A program made the position numbers and the translations under genes. DNA of 64,000 nt, taken from Vitreimonas flagellata (GTDB taxonomy: Bacteria; Pseudomonadota; Alphaproteobacteria; Caulobacterales; Aquidulcibacteraceae). The stretch is from contig NZ_SBJL01000002.1 in assembly GCF_004634425.1 (NCBI RefSeq), positions 186,001 to 250,000 of the forward strand, written 5' to 3'. Of this stretch, positions 52,101 to 60,882 are shown piece by piece. How positions within the stretch are numbered: the stretch's first letter is position 1; every line of letters begins with the position of its first letter. The notes beneath the pieces were generated by a model. The model saw only the letters and a program-made list of their open reading frames with translations. It did no database searches and was not told where the DNA came from.

Positions 52101-53468
52101 TTAGAGGCGGAAGCTCACGCCGAGCGTGAACGCATTCACCTCGAAGTCGCGATACCGATCGGCGCCGCTCGATTGCACGTCGTCGAAATTGTAACGCGCG
52201 CGCAGAGCGACACGACGGTTCATCAAATAATCGGCGCCGATCTCAACGCCGACCACTTCGTCTTCGCGATCGATCGGATCTTCATATTCACGCGTGCCCG
52301 CTTGGGCGCCGGCCGTGAGGATGACGTTGCGCAGCAATTCGTGATCGACGCGGATGCCGTATTGGCTTTCCGTGAACGGCGTCGCACTCGTGGCGCCGAC
52401 GACGTCTTCCGCGTTTTGGCGCGCGTTGAATGTCACCGTCGTCAAGCCAGTCGGGTACCATTCCAGATTGGCCGCGAGAGCCAAGCCGTCGGCCGTCGCG
52501 CCGCCGTCATAATCACGCTCGAACTGGCCGGCCGTGATTTCCCCCACCAAGAGGTCGGTGAAATTCACGCTCACGCCAGCGAGCAGCGTCGTGCCTTCCG
52601 AGCTCAGGCTCGGCGTGTTTTCATAATCGCGCTCATCCGTCGTGGCTTGCAGGACGAGACCCAAACGCGGCGTCAGCTCAGCGTCCACGCGGGCGCGGAA
52701 GCTCGTCTGATCGTTGTCGCGCACGCTCTGCACGGGGCCATCGAAGCTATAGTCGCGCTGCGCCACCGCGCCCGTGAGGGTGAAGCGGCTAAAGCGGTGC
52801 TCGGCCGTGAGCGACAAATCCGAACGATCGTATTCGACCGGATCGCCGACGGTCGGCGCATCCGAATCCGCACGCGATTCACGCTCGTGCGCGAGGCCAG
52901 CGTCCAGGCGAACGTTCGAACGCGAGCCGACATCGAGGCGGCCCATCAGGCGCGCGTAACCCGTGTCGACGTCTTCGCTTGAGAAATCCTCATGGCTTTC
53001 GAAGCGCGCGCCCGCGTCCACCTCGATTGCGTGGCGCGACCAATTCGAACGCAGCGTCGCATTCGGCGACACTGAGAAGATGATGTCTTCGTCCGGCCCA
53101 ACTTCCTCGGCGAAGAGGTTGTCATTGCTTTCAGCGCCCAGATTGATAGAGGCGTTGAGGTTAAACGCGCCGAAACGTACCCCGAGCGGATCGTATTCTT
53201 CACGTGGCCGGTCGCGCACCGAGGTGCTGGCGGCCTGGTCCTGCGCAAGCGCGTGAACAGGCGCGAACGCGATCAGCGACGCCGCAAACATCGAAAGAGC
53301 CGGATGAACGCGCACCAAAGTCCCCCCAAGTGACGCCAACGTCGCGAGCAAACGCGAGCGGCGGTTAGGCTTGGAGCGATTGTGCAAAATGCGCGCCGTT
53401 GCAACGCGTTGCGCGTGCGGCGGGAATGTTGGATCGGCCGGCCCCGCCGGCGACTTCGAGGATGTCAT
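52101..53468 (-). CDS. Outer-membrane beta-barrel protein of the exopolysaccharide system
   Basis: This 455-aa protein has a long N-terminal export segment (helix around residues 40-65, VHPALSMFAASLIAFAPVHALA) followed by alternating beta-strands to a terminal aromatic-type strand ending GVSFRL, typical of BamA-recognised barrels. The pattern (GAESNDNLF, then FSVSPNATLRSNW, then RDYSF and TTDERDYENTP) resembles the BBP2/VpsM-like outer-membrane proteins of polysaccharide loci. GGAGG upstream sets ATG 53466-53468. It may serve as the outer-membrane exit channel. Confidence 0.88.
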   Translation of the reverse strand: MTSSKSPAGPADPTFPPHAQRVATARILHNRSKPNRRSRLLATLASLGGTLVRVHPALSMFAASLIAFAPVHALAQDQAASTSVRDRPREEYDPLGVRFGAFNLNASINLGAESNDNLFAEEVGPDEDIIFSVSPNATLRSNWSRHAIEVDAGARFESHEDFSSEDVDTGYARLMGRLDVGSRSNVRLDAGLAHERESRADSDAPTVGDPVEYDRSDLSLTAEHRFSRFTLTGAVAQRDYSFDGPVQSVRDNDQTSFRARVDAELTPRLGLVLQATTDERDYENTPSLSSEGTTLLAGVSVNFTDLLVGEITAGQFERDYDGGATADGLALAANLEWYPTGLTTVTFNARQNAEDVVGATSATPFTESQYGIRVDHELLRNVILTAGAQAGTREYEDPIDREDEVVGVEIGADYLMNRRVALRARYNFDDVQSSGADRYRDFEVNAFTLGVSFRL

Positions 53469-53637
53469 TTCTACGCCTCCCCTGTTGGGATCATACGCGC
53501 GCCAGGGGAACCCCGCCACCAGGGCGCGAATTTCCTTCGCTACCGTGGCAAGGGAGCACTGTTCGGGTTAAGCGAGCGTGCGCAAACGACGCCAACCGAG
53601 CCGAAAAATCGATATTTTTGTTAATCTTACCAGAAGC

Positions 53638-54108
53638 TTACGCTGTCGCCGCGTAGGCTTTCTCACCCGGCCGCGGATCGCGGCGCTGGATCGGCTTGAA
53701 GACGCCGGTCCCAGTCATCAACGTCCGATCGCCCGACCAAACCCGCCCCCGCACCAGGAAAAGGTCTTCCTTGGCCTCGATCAGCTCGCTGCCGCCCTCG
53801 ATCCATTCGCCAATATGGGCGCTGGAGAGGAAATCCACGGTCAGCCGCACCGTGACCCAATAGGACGATGTCTCAACCGAAACAATCTGTCCCCAGGCCA
53901 TGTCGGCAAAACTCATGAGCATGCCGCCGTGGGCGTTCTTCATGCCATTGGTATGGCGCTCTTCGACGCGGAACCCCATCGTCGCCACGCCATCCACCAC
54001 GCGTCGGTGCAAAGGGCCGATTTGGCCAACAAAGCCGCGGCGAAAGTCGAGGGCGACATAGCCCTCGGGGGCTTCAAGTGCTGCGGGAGGCGCGAGATCG
54101 TCTGACAT
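53638..54108 (-). CDS. PaaI-family hotdog thioesterase
   Basis: This 156-aa acyl-CoA thioesterase-like protein has the hotdog-fold signature [16 protein letters not shown] and then [19 protein letters not shown]. The family hydrolyses acyl- or aryl-CoA. It is co-directional with the hypothetical gene 33 nt upstream. Confidence 0.9.
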   Translation of the reverse strand: MSDDLAPPAALEAPEGYVALDFRRGFVGQIGPLHRRVVDGVATMGFRVEERHTNGMKNAHGGMLMSFADMAWGQIVSVETSSYWVTVRLTVDFLSSAHIGEWIEGGSELIEAKEDLFLVRGRVWSGDRTLMTGTGVFKPIQRRDPRPGEKAYAATA

Positions 54109-54141
54109 GCGCCGGCTTATACAGGGCCGGCGCGCCGATCT

Positions 54142-54480
54142 CTATTCGAACGACAGATCGTCGTCGTTGACGTCGAATTCTTCCACGAAGGTTTCCTTCG
54201 GGGCCGCGGCGCCGGCGCTGCGCTTGCGCGGCATGCCGTTAACCATGTCGCTGCGCACATCGTAGCGTGCGGCGCGGATAGCCGGGTGGAAGCCGACATT
54301 GTGGAGCGCGATCATCACGTCCTGGCCGCGCTCGCGCCAATAGGCCTCGATTTTGGCTTTCAGGGCCACCGCGCCTTCGCGCGAGCAATAATCGGATGGC
54401 TCACGACCGCCGCCGCCCGTGCTGACCCATTCCTCGTTGGACTCGTCGTTAGCGAATTGAAAGGCGTTGGCATTCGTCAC
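54142..54480 (-). CDS. Hypothetical protein
   Basis: This 112-aa soluble protein has one clear helix (VALKAKIEAYWRERGQ) and a conserved-looking segment ALHNVGFHPAIRAARYDVRSDMVNGMP. The C-terminus is acidic (EEFDVNDDDLSFE). I do not recognise it. Its composition and codon use look like genuine coding sequence, and a CDS here is more likely than on the other strand. Confidence 0.7.
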   Translation of the reverse strand: MTNANAFQFANDESNEEWVSTGGGGREPSDYCSREGAVALKAKIEAYWRERGQDVMIALHNVGFHPAIRAARYDVRSDMVNGMPRKRSAGAAAPKETFVEEFDVNDDDLSFE

Positions 54481-54691
54481 AATTGTTTCTCGCAGGCAGA
54501 CAAAACTCTAGCTGCGGTAAAGATGACAAAATTCTGCGCACGCGAATATTACACAGAAGTCGTGGTCGAAGGCCTAGTACGCGGGGCGCCACCGGGGGCG
54601 CCATTACGGTATTTCTTTAGACCTATGCCCTGAGGTCTATGACCATTTTTCGCCTGCCCAACATTATGTTGGCGTGGTTTTCTCCGCGCAA

Positions 54692-55063
54692 ATGGTTCGC
54701 AACAAGCCGTTCGTTCTAGTTCTCGAAGACGACCCTGTGTCGGCGGAAGCGCTGACATTGGTGCTCCAGGATTGGGGCGCCGAAGTCGCGCACGCGGCGC
54801 ACGCCACCCACGTCGATGACGTCCTGGGCGAGCGCGCCGACGAGCTTCACTTCATTATCGCCGATTATGACTTAGGCGACGGTCCAAATGGCGTGGCCAT
54901 CGCATCTGACCTCGTGTCCACAGCACGGCAAGCCCGCGTCCTCGTGCTCTCCGGCACCCTGCGCGCGCGCTCCGACATCGCCGCGCGTAATGCCGGTTTC
55001 GCCATGATGCAGAAGCCCGCCCGCGCCGATGCGATCGTCGCTTGGCTGGAGGGCGCGGAATAA
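54692..55063 (+). CDS. Single-domain response regulator (receiver only)
   Basis: This 123-aa receiver has the acidic pair LEDDPVS, the phosphoacceptor Asp in IIADYDLGDGPNG, the Thr/Ser switch LVLSGT and the Lys in MQKPAR. It has no output domain, so it probably relays phosphate or interacts with proteins. It starts the plus-strand signalling cluster, 37 nt before the first hybrid kinase. I use ATG 54692, since the GTG at 54674 adds only a weak leader. Confidence 0.9.
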   Translation: MVRNKPFVLVLEDDPVSAEALTLVLQDWGAEVAHAAHATHVDDVLGERADELHFIIADYDLGDGPNGVAIASDLVSTARQARVLVLSGTLRARSDIAARNAGFAMMQKPARADAIVAWLEGAE

Positions 55064-55100
55064 CTTGGTGCCGTGCGCCAGGGCGGTAACACTAGGGACA

Positions 55101-56858
55101 ATGGCGGAATCACCCAGCGTCGATTCAAACAAGACGACGATCCGGGCCGAGTTCATCTTGGCCGCGGCCATCGCCGCTGTCTCGGTGCTGATCGTTGTTC
55201 TGGGCTCGCTCCTGCTCAGCGGCGCACGTCTGAACGCCAACGAATACGAAGTCGTCGCCATGGTGCGCGCCGTGCGCGCCGAAATCGCCGGCGCCGCACG
55301 CGGCCAGAGCGACGCCGAAGCGTTAGCCGCGCGCTTCATCGCCACCCGCAATCGCGCGCTGCTCGAGGACTACGAGCGCGCCAAAGAAGTCGCGCGCACG
55401 CGTCTGCGCAACGCCTTCGTGCTCGCAGGTGACGACACAGGCGTTCGCGAGAGCCTTACGCAAATGGAGAATCTCGTCGAGCGCAGGCTCAATATTCTCG
55501 ACGCGGAAGTTGCCTCGCGCCCAGGCGCGATCTCGCACAGCCGACCAGAAGAGGACATCTACACGCAATTCCGCGTGCAGAGCGACGCGTTGCAGGTTTT
55601 GCTCAACGGCCGCATCGATGAGTCTCGCGTCGCCGAAGACCGCGCCCATCAGCGCCTCGATTTCATCACCATGATGCTGGGCCTGCTCTCGCTCGCAACA
55701 TCTGGCCTCGCCATCCTCGCGTTGCGTCGCGAACGCACGCAATGGCGCCTCGCGCATGAAGCCGTCGAAGCCGCGCGTGCCAAAGCGCAGGAATCCGATC
55801 TGGCCAAGACGCGCTTCCTCGCTGTGGCCAGCCACGACATGCGCCAGCCCTTACACGCGCTGACACTCTATCTCAGCGCGCTCGAGCGCCGCGTCGAAGG
55901 CGCCGAGGCGCGCGATATTTTGCAAAAGATGGATCGCGCAACGCAATCCATGGTCGGCATGTTCGCCATGCTGCTCGATCTCGCACGCGTGCAAGCCGGC
56001 GTCGTACAGCCGGAAATCGGCGAAGTGCGCCTGCAAGAGGTGTTCGACCGCATCATGGCCGAACATCCTGGCGGCAAAGTCGATGCGGCGGCGACGCAAG
56101 CCATTGTCCGCACCGACGCCAAGCTGCTTGAGCGCGTTCTCGCCAATCTCGTCGCCAATGCGATGAAGCACGGCGGCGGCAAGGCGCACATCGAGGCGCG
56201 CGCCTTCGCGAGTTTCGTCGAAGTCGACGTCGCCGACGACGGTCCGGGCATCCCGATCGAAGATCAAGAACGCATCTTCGAAGAATTCGTCCGCCTCGAT
56301 GGCCGCGCTGGCGCCGAGGGACTCGGCCTTGGGCTCGCCATCGTCAAGCGCATCGCCGATCTGCTTGGCATGCCTGTGCGCCTGATATCCGCGCCGGGCC
56401 GCGGCGCCCGCTTCATCCTGCGTGTGCCGCTCGTGGCCGCGAATGGCGGCGTCGCCCCGAGCATAGCTCACGGTGAAGTGACGCTGACGGGCGCCAACAT
56501 CATCGTGATCGACGACGATCCGCTGGCGCGCGAAGCCATCGCCGGCGCATTGCGCGACATCGGCGCCGAGGTTGGCGCCGGCGGCAATGAAGCCGATCTG
56601 ACCGCCCTGCTCGCGCAAGGCGCAGCGCCCGATCTGCTCGTCATGGATTTGCGCATCGACGGCCTCCTCCAAGGCATCGATATCGCCACACGCGCGCGCG
56701 CCAAGCTCGCGTCACCGCCGCGCGTGATTGTCGTCACTGGCGACACTGGCCCCGAGACCTTGGCCATGCTGCGCGCCTCCGGTTACGCGTGGTTGATCAA
56801 ACCAGTGGACGCACAATCCCTCAGCGAAGCGGCGGCGGCGCAAGTCCGTGCAGCCTGA
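55101..56858 (+). CDS. Hybrid sensor histidine kinase/response regulator 1
   Basis: This 585-aa inner-membrane kinase has two helices (about 16-40 and 188-208) enclosing a periplasmic domain with a CHASE3-like pattern (RNRALLEDYERAK, then RESLTQMENLVERRL). A HisKA with His245 in ASHDMRQPLHAL, an HATPase with NLVANAMKHG, DDGPGIP and GLGLGLAI, and a C-terminal receiver with Asp516 in LVMDLRIDG follow. It is fused to its own receiver. The next gene overlaps its end by 11 nt and encodes a close paralogue. Confidence 0.94.
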   Translation: MAESPSVDSNKTTIRAEFILAAAIAAVSVLIVVLGSLLLSGARLNANEYEVVAMVRAVRAEIAGAARGQSDAEALAARFIATRNRALLEDYERAKEVARTRLRNAFVLAGDDTGVRESLTQMENLVERRLNILDAEVASRPGAISHSRPEEDIYTQFRVQSDALQVLLNGRIDESRVAEDRAHQRLDFITMMLGLLSLATSGLAILALRRERTQWRLAHEAVEAARAKAQESDLAKTRFLAVASHDMRQPLHALTLYLSALERRVEGAEARDILQKMDRATQSMVGMFAMLLDLARVQAGVVQPEIGEVRLQEVFDRIMAEHPGGKVDAAATQAIVRTDAKLLERVLANLVANAMKHGGGKAHIEARAFASFVEVDVADDGPGIPIEDQERIFEEFVRLDGRAGAEGLGLGLAIVKRIADLLGMPVRLISAPGRGARFILRVPLVAANGGVAPSIAHGEVTLTGANIIVIDDDPLAREAIAGALRDIGAEVGAGGNEADLTALLAQGAAPDLLVMDLRIDGLLQGIDIATRARAKLASPPRVIVVTGDTGPETLAMLRASGYAWLIKPVDAQSLSEAAAAQVRAA

Positions 56859-58584
56859 TCGTCTCGATGCGCTCGGCCCGCGCCGCTCGCGTGCGGAATT
56901 CTTGCTCATGGGCGCGATCGCGCTCGTGGCGCTGCTCGTGTTCGCGGTTCTCGCCGAATTTGGCCAGCAGCGACACCTGCACCAACGTACGATCGAAACC
57001 GTCGCCATCTCGCGCAACATGCGCAGCGACACGTTGGCGATCATGCAGAGCCTGACGGACGTCAAAGCCGCGCGCTTGTTGCAGGAGACCTACAATTCAA
57101 CAGATGTGCGCTTGCAAGCCGACGCCGCCGCCGCCGACGTGCGCGCACAGATCGAATTGTTGCAACAGCAGGCCGCGATCGACCCGGAACTCGAAGCCAC
57201 GAGCGCCCGCATCGCGGCGTTGATCGAGGCCGACCTTTCGCCTCAACCCAATCTCCGCCCGGCCGAGATTGCTGTCCGCTCCACCAGCTTTCGCGCCGAA
57301 TTGCGCACCGAAATCACGCGGCTTCTCACCCGCGCCAACGCCATCAACGACGCCGCCCGCGAGGAAGAGCGCAGATCACGCGAACGCCTCGACGCCACCA
57401 CGATTGCGCTTGGCGTGCTCGCCCTTGTCGCAGCGGCTCTTGGCGCGCTGGCTGTCCGCGGCGAGCGCGCGCGCTGGCGTTTGGCGCGAGACGCCGCCGA
57501 GGCCGCCCGCGCCGCCGCCGCGGAAGCCGATGCCGCGAAGACCCGCTTTCTCGCCGTCGCCAGCCACGACATGCGCCAGCCGCTGCATGCGCTGACGCTT
57601 TATCTCACGGCTCTGGAGCGCCGCGTCGAAACGACCGAAGCGCGCGATATCCTTACGAAGATGGAACGCGCCACCCAATCCATGGTCGGCATGTTCGGAA
57701 CCTTGCTCGACTTGGCGCGCGTGCAATCCGGCGCCATCACACCCGAATTCGCGCCGACACCGCTGCAGCCCATTATCGACCGCATTATCGCCGAACATCC
57801 CGGCCGCACAATCGAAGCGGCGCCGACAACGCTCAGCATCGAAACCGATGAGACATTGTTCGAGCGCGCGCTCTCCAATCTTGTCGTCAACGCCATGAAG
57901 CACGGCGGCGGCGCGGCGCGCATCGAGATCGCCACGTCCGGCCAAGCCGTCGACATCAGCGTCATCGACAACGGTCCTGGCATTGCCCGCGAAGACCAAG
58001 AGCGCATGTTCGAGGAATTCGTACGCCTCGAACGCAGCAAGGGCGACGGCCTAGGGCTTGGCCTCGCCATCGTGCGGCGCATCTCCAACTTGCTCAACAT
58101 GCCGCTGCGTTTGGATTCGGCGCCCGGCCACGGCGCGCGCTTCACCCTGCGCGCACGCCGCGCCAACGGGGCCGCGACCCAAAACGGTGAAGTCGCTAGC
58201 CGCGGCGTGGCCGGCGCCAACGTCTTGCTGCTCGACGATGACATGCTCGCCCGTGAAGCAGTGGCCGGCACATTGCGTGATCTAGGCGCGATGGTTCAGG
58301 CCTGCGCCAACGAAGCGGAGATTAATCTCGCGCTGCAAACGGGCTTCCGCGCCGATTTGCTGGTGATGGATCTACGCATCGACGGCGCATTGCAGGGACT
58401 CGACATCACCCGCCGCGTGCGCGCGCGCTTCGATCCGCCGCCGCCCGCCATCATGATCACGGGCGATACCGACCCGGACACGCTCACACAATTGCGGGCC
58501 TCGGGCTTCGGCTGGCTGATCAAGCCGATCGACGCGGATGCGTTGAGCGCCCTAGCGTCAACGCAACTCGCGAACACGACTTAG
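56848..58584 (+). CDS. Hybrid sensor histidine kinase/response regulator 2 (paralogue of 1)
   Basis: This 578-aa kinase repeats the architecture of its neighbour. Helices lie near 20-42 and 185-205. The periplasmic part is less similar; the HisKA has His240 in ASHDMRQPLHAL, the HATPase has NLVVNAMKHG and DNGPGIA, and the receiver has Asp508 in LVMDLRIDG. It uses GTG 56848 overlapping the previous gene. The kinase and receiver halves of the pair are near-identical in motifs, while the sensor domains differ, so the two probably listen to different cues through a shared output. Confidence 0.93.
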   Translation: MQPDRLDALGPRRSRAEFLLMGAIALVALLVFAVLAEFGQQRHLHQRTIETVAISRNMRSDTLAIMQSLTDVKAARLLQETYNSTDVRLQADAAAADVRAQIELLQQQAAIDPELEATSARIAALIEADLSPQPNLRPAEIAVRSTSFRAELRTEITRLLTRANAINDAAREEERRSRERLDATTIALGVLALVAAALGALAVRGERARWRLARDAAEAARAAAAEADAAKTRFLAVASHDMRQPLHALTLYLTALERRVETTEARDILTKMERATQSMVGMFGTLLDLARVQSGAITPEFAPTPLQPIIDRIIAEHPGRTIEAAPTTLSIETDETLFERALSNLVVNAMKHGGGAARIEIATSGQAVDISVIDNGPGIAREDQERMFEEFVRLERSKGDGLGLGLAIVRRISNLLNMPLRLDSAPGHGARFTLRARRANGAATQNGEVASRGVAGANVLLLDDDMLAREAVAGTLRDLGAMVQACANEAEINLALQTGFRADLLVMDLRIDGALQGLDITRRVRARFDPPPPAIMITGDTDPDTLTQLRASGFGWLIKPIDADALSALASTQLANTT

Positions 58585-59231
58585 TGTGATTTGAGTTTCG
58601 CGATCGCTTCAGCGCGCGTGCGCACGCCGAGCGCGCGATAGATCGCCGCCAAATGAATTTTCACCGTGCCTTCGGCGATATCGAGCGTGCGCGCGATCTC
58701 CTTGCTGGCCTGGCCCTTCAGCAGCTCGGTCAGCACCTCTTTCTGGCGCCCGGTCAGCTTGTCCTGACCAAACGCGCCAGAGTTCGGCTGCAGCGACGCC
58801 GCCGCACCATCCGGCTTTGCACCCTGCTCGCGCCGGCCAATCGATTGCGGCACATAAATCCGGCCATCGAGGATCGAGCGGATCGCAGCCGCGATCTCCG
58901 CCGACGGCAGCGATTTCGGAATGTAGCCGTGCACGCCCGCGCCGAGCGCCGCGAGGATGTCGCCGCGATCCTCCCAGGCCGAAACGACGGCGACCTTTGC
59001 ATCCGGAAAGCCATCGCGCAGCGCCGACAGCGCCTCCACACCCGACATTCCGGGCATGCGCAAGTCCAAAAGCACGAGATCGCCGGCGCCATCGCTGGTC
59101 AGCATCTCCAGAGCCTGGTCGAGCGTCTCCGCCTCACGAACCTCGTCCGCGTCCAGCGTGTCGATCAGCAATTGCTTCAGACCGCTGCGGAACAGCTCGT
59201 GATCGTCAGCAACTAGAGCTCGAATCCCCAT
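58581..59231 (-). CDS. LuxR/NarL-type response regulator
   Basis: This 216-aa regulator has an N-terminal receiver (VADDHELFRSG; phosphoacceptor in LVLLDLRMPGMSG; Lys in YIPKSL) and a C-terminal LuxR HTH (LTGRQKEVLTELLKGQASKEIA... GTVKIHLAAIYRALGV). It is convergent with the second hybrid kinase, sharing a 4-nt overlap at the stops, and is the only DNA-binding output in the signalling cluster, so it is a candidate target of those kinases. I start at ATG 59229-59231. Confidence 0.94.
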   Translation of the reverse strand: MGIRALVADDHELFRSGLKQLLIDTLDADEVREAETLDQALEMLTSDGAGDLVLLDLRMPGMSGVEALSALRDGFPDAKVAVVSAWEDRGDILAALGAGVHGYIPKSLPSAEIAAAIRSILDGRIYVPQSIGRREQGAKPDGAAASLQPNSGAFGQDKLTGRQKEVLTELLKGQASKEIARTLDIAEGTVKIHLAAIYRALGVRTRAEAIAKLKSH

Positions 59232-59351
59232 GCGCACCACTCGTTGTGCGGCCCCCGCCGCGACCTCCTGTCACCACAGACATTGCGCCGGATTCCCGCG
59301 GCGCTCAACAAAGAAGTTGTGCACGTACGCGCAACAGTTGCGCGCATTACG

Positions 59352-60695
59352 TCACGGGGACGCTGGCGATCCTGTCGCGGGCGTCGGTGCAGACGCTGAC
59401 ACTTGCGTCACCTCCGCGTCACGCACGTGGCGCAAGGTATCGATGCGCTCGCGCTCGATCATGAACAGTTCCAGCGAACGGCCCTCCAAGTTCCGACCAT
59501 TAGCGACGCGCAAAGTCATCGGATTGACTTGGCGGCCGCGGTGCATGACCTCGTAGTGCAGGTGCGGCCCGGTCGAGCGGCCGGTATTGCCGACATACCC
59601 GATCACCTGCCCCTGCTGAACGCGTGCGCCCGCCCGCATACCGCGCGCGAAGCGCGACATATGCGCGTACGCCGTCTCGTAGCCGTTGGCGTGACGAATG
59701 CGCACGTAGTTTCCGTAAGAACTGAACGGCCCCGCGCGCACCACCGTGCCGTCGCCAGCCGCCAGGATCGGCGTACCGATCGGCGCGGCGAAATCCGTGC
59801 CGCGATGCAAGCGCGAATAGCCCAAGATCGGATGGCGGCGCATGCCGAAACCCGACGAGAGCCGCGCGCCGTTGATCGGCGTCTTCATCAGGAAGCGCCG
59901 CGCACTCCGGCCTTCCGGATCATACCAATCGGGGCGTGTGTCGCCTGGCGCGAGGAATTGATAGAAATCACGACGGCCACGGCGCGTCTCAAGACCAACG
60001 AACAAGAGTTCGCCGGTGCGCACCGTGTTGCCTTCGTCATCATAGAAACGCTCGAAAACGAGTTCGAAATTGTCACCGGGCTGCACGTCGCGCTGGAAGT
60101 CGACGTCATAGGCAAACGCATCCGCGAGTGCTGCAACTTCGCGATCCGTCGCGCCCAATTGCATCGCCGTGCCGTAGAGCGTGGTTTCAACCGGCGCTGC
60201 AATGCGCGCAATTTCAAACGTCAGCGGCATCAAAACTTCGCGGGCTTCAAAGCCACCCGCATTGGTGCGGTTCGCCGTCACCGACGCGCCAGGTTCCGAA
60301 CGGAACGCAATGCCCGTCAAACGCGCATCGCCCGTGCGGCGATCGAAGAACAGACTGATCTCTTGGCCCGGCCGCAAACGGCGCGGATTGTAAACGTCGG
60401 CGATAGAGGCCAACGCCGCATTGACTTCCGACCGCGTGGCGCCCGCGCGCGTCAGCACGCTGGCCAGCGTCTCACCGCTGCCGACACGCACTTCGCGCGC
60501 TTCATGCGCAAGGTAAACCTCTGTAAACGCCAAATGCTCGGCGCGCCGCGCCGCTTCTTCACGAATGGCCGCATTTTCAGCCGCGCGCGCTTCGGACGCA
60601 CCCGAAAACAGCCCCGCGTTCCAGGCAAGGCCCAGGCCCAGGATCGCCGCGCCCGCCATGACGGCATAGCCGGTGAAACCTTTACGAGCCTTCAT
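59352..60695 (-). CDS. M23-family peptidoglycan endopeptidase (membrane-anchored)
   Basis: This 447-aa protein has an N-terminal signal anchor (GYAVMAGAAILGLGLAWNAGLF) and an OapA/LysM-like segment (VGSGETLASVLTRAGATRSEV, RRLRPGQEISLFF). An M23 domain follows, with SGFGMRRHPILGYSRLHRGTD (zinc ligands near 297) and GPHLHYEV (second zinc His near 376). It cleaves peptidoglycan cross-bridges, or regulates such cleavage, in the periplasm. ATG 60693-60695 is preferred to the upstream TTG. It is divergent from the YdbH-like gene. Confidence 0.92.
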   Translation of the reverse strand: MKARKGFTGYAVMAGAAILGLGLAWNAGLFSGASEARAAENAAIREEAARRAEHLAFTEVYLAHEAREVRVGSGETLASVLTRAGATRSEVNAALASIADVYNPRRLRPGQEISLFFDRRTGDARLTGIAFRSEPGASVTANRTNAGGFEAREVLMPLTFEIARIAAPVETTLYGTAMQLGATDREVAALADAFAYDVDFQRDVQPGDNFELVFERFYDDEGNTVRTGELLFVGLETRRGRRDFYQFLAPGDTRPDWYDPEGRSARRFLMKTPINGARLSSGFGMRRHPILGYSRLHRGTDFAAPIGTPILAAGDGTVVRAGPFSSYGNYVRIRHANGYETAYAHMSRFARGMRAGARVQQGQVIGYVGNTGRSTGPHLHYEVMHRGRQVNPMTLRVANGRNLEGRSLELFMIERERIDTLRHVRDAEVTQVSASAPTPATGSPASP

Positions 60696-60882
60696 TAGGC
60701 GCTGAGCGAATTCTGCTCTCAAACCTCTGCTCCACCCCCGGCCTGCCAAAAAACGCTCACCAAACAAGCGATTTCAGCATTTTGGTTATCTCGCCGGAAA
60801 CCCAATTGGCGTCATTCCATTGCCTCAGGAATGCGCCAGTAAGGTAGTCAGACCCAGCAAGGACCAAGCCAAGCAAGGATAT

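Noticed and set aside
53600-53625. AT-rich string near 53606 as a palindromic operator
   Set aside because: The two halves are not true inverse complements when checked base by base.
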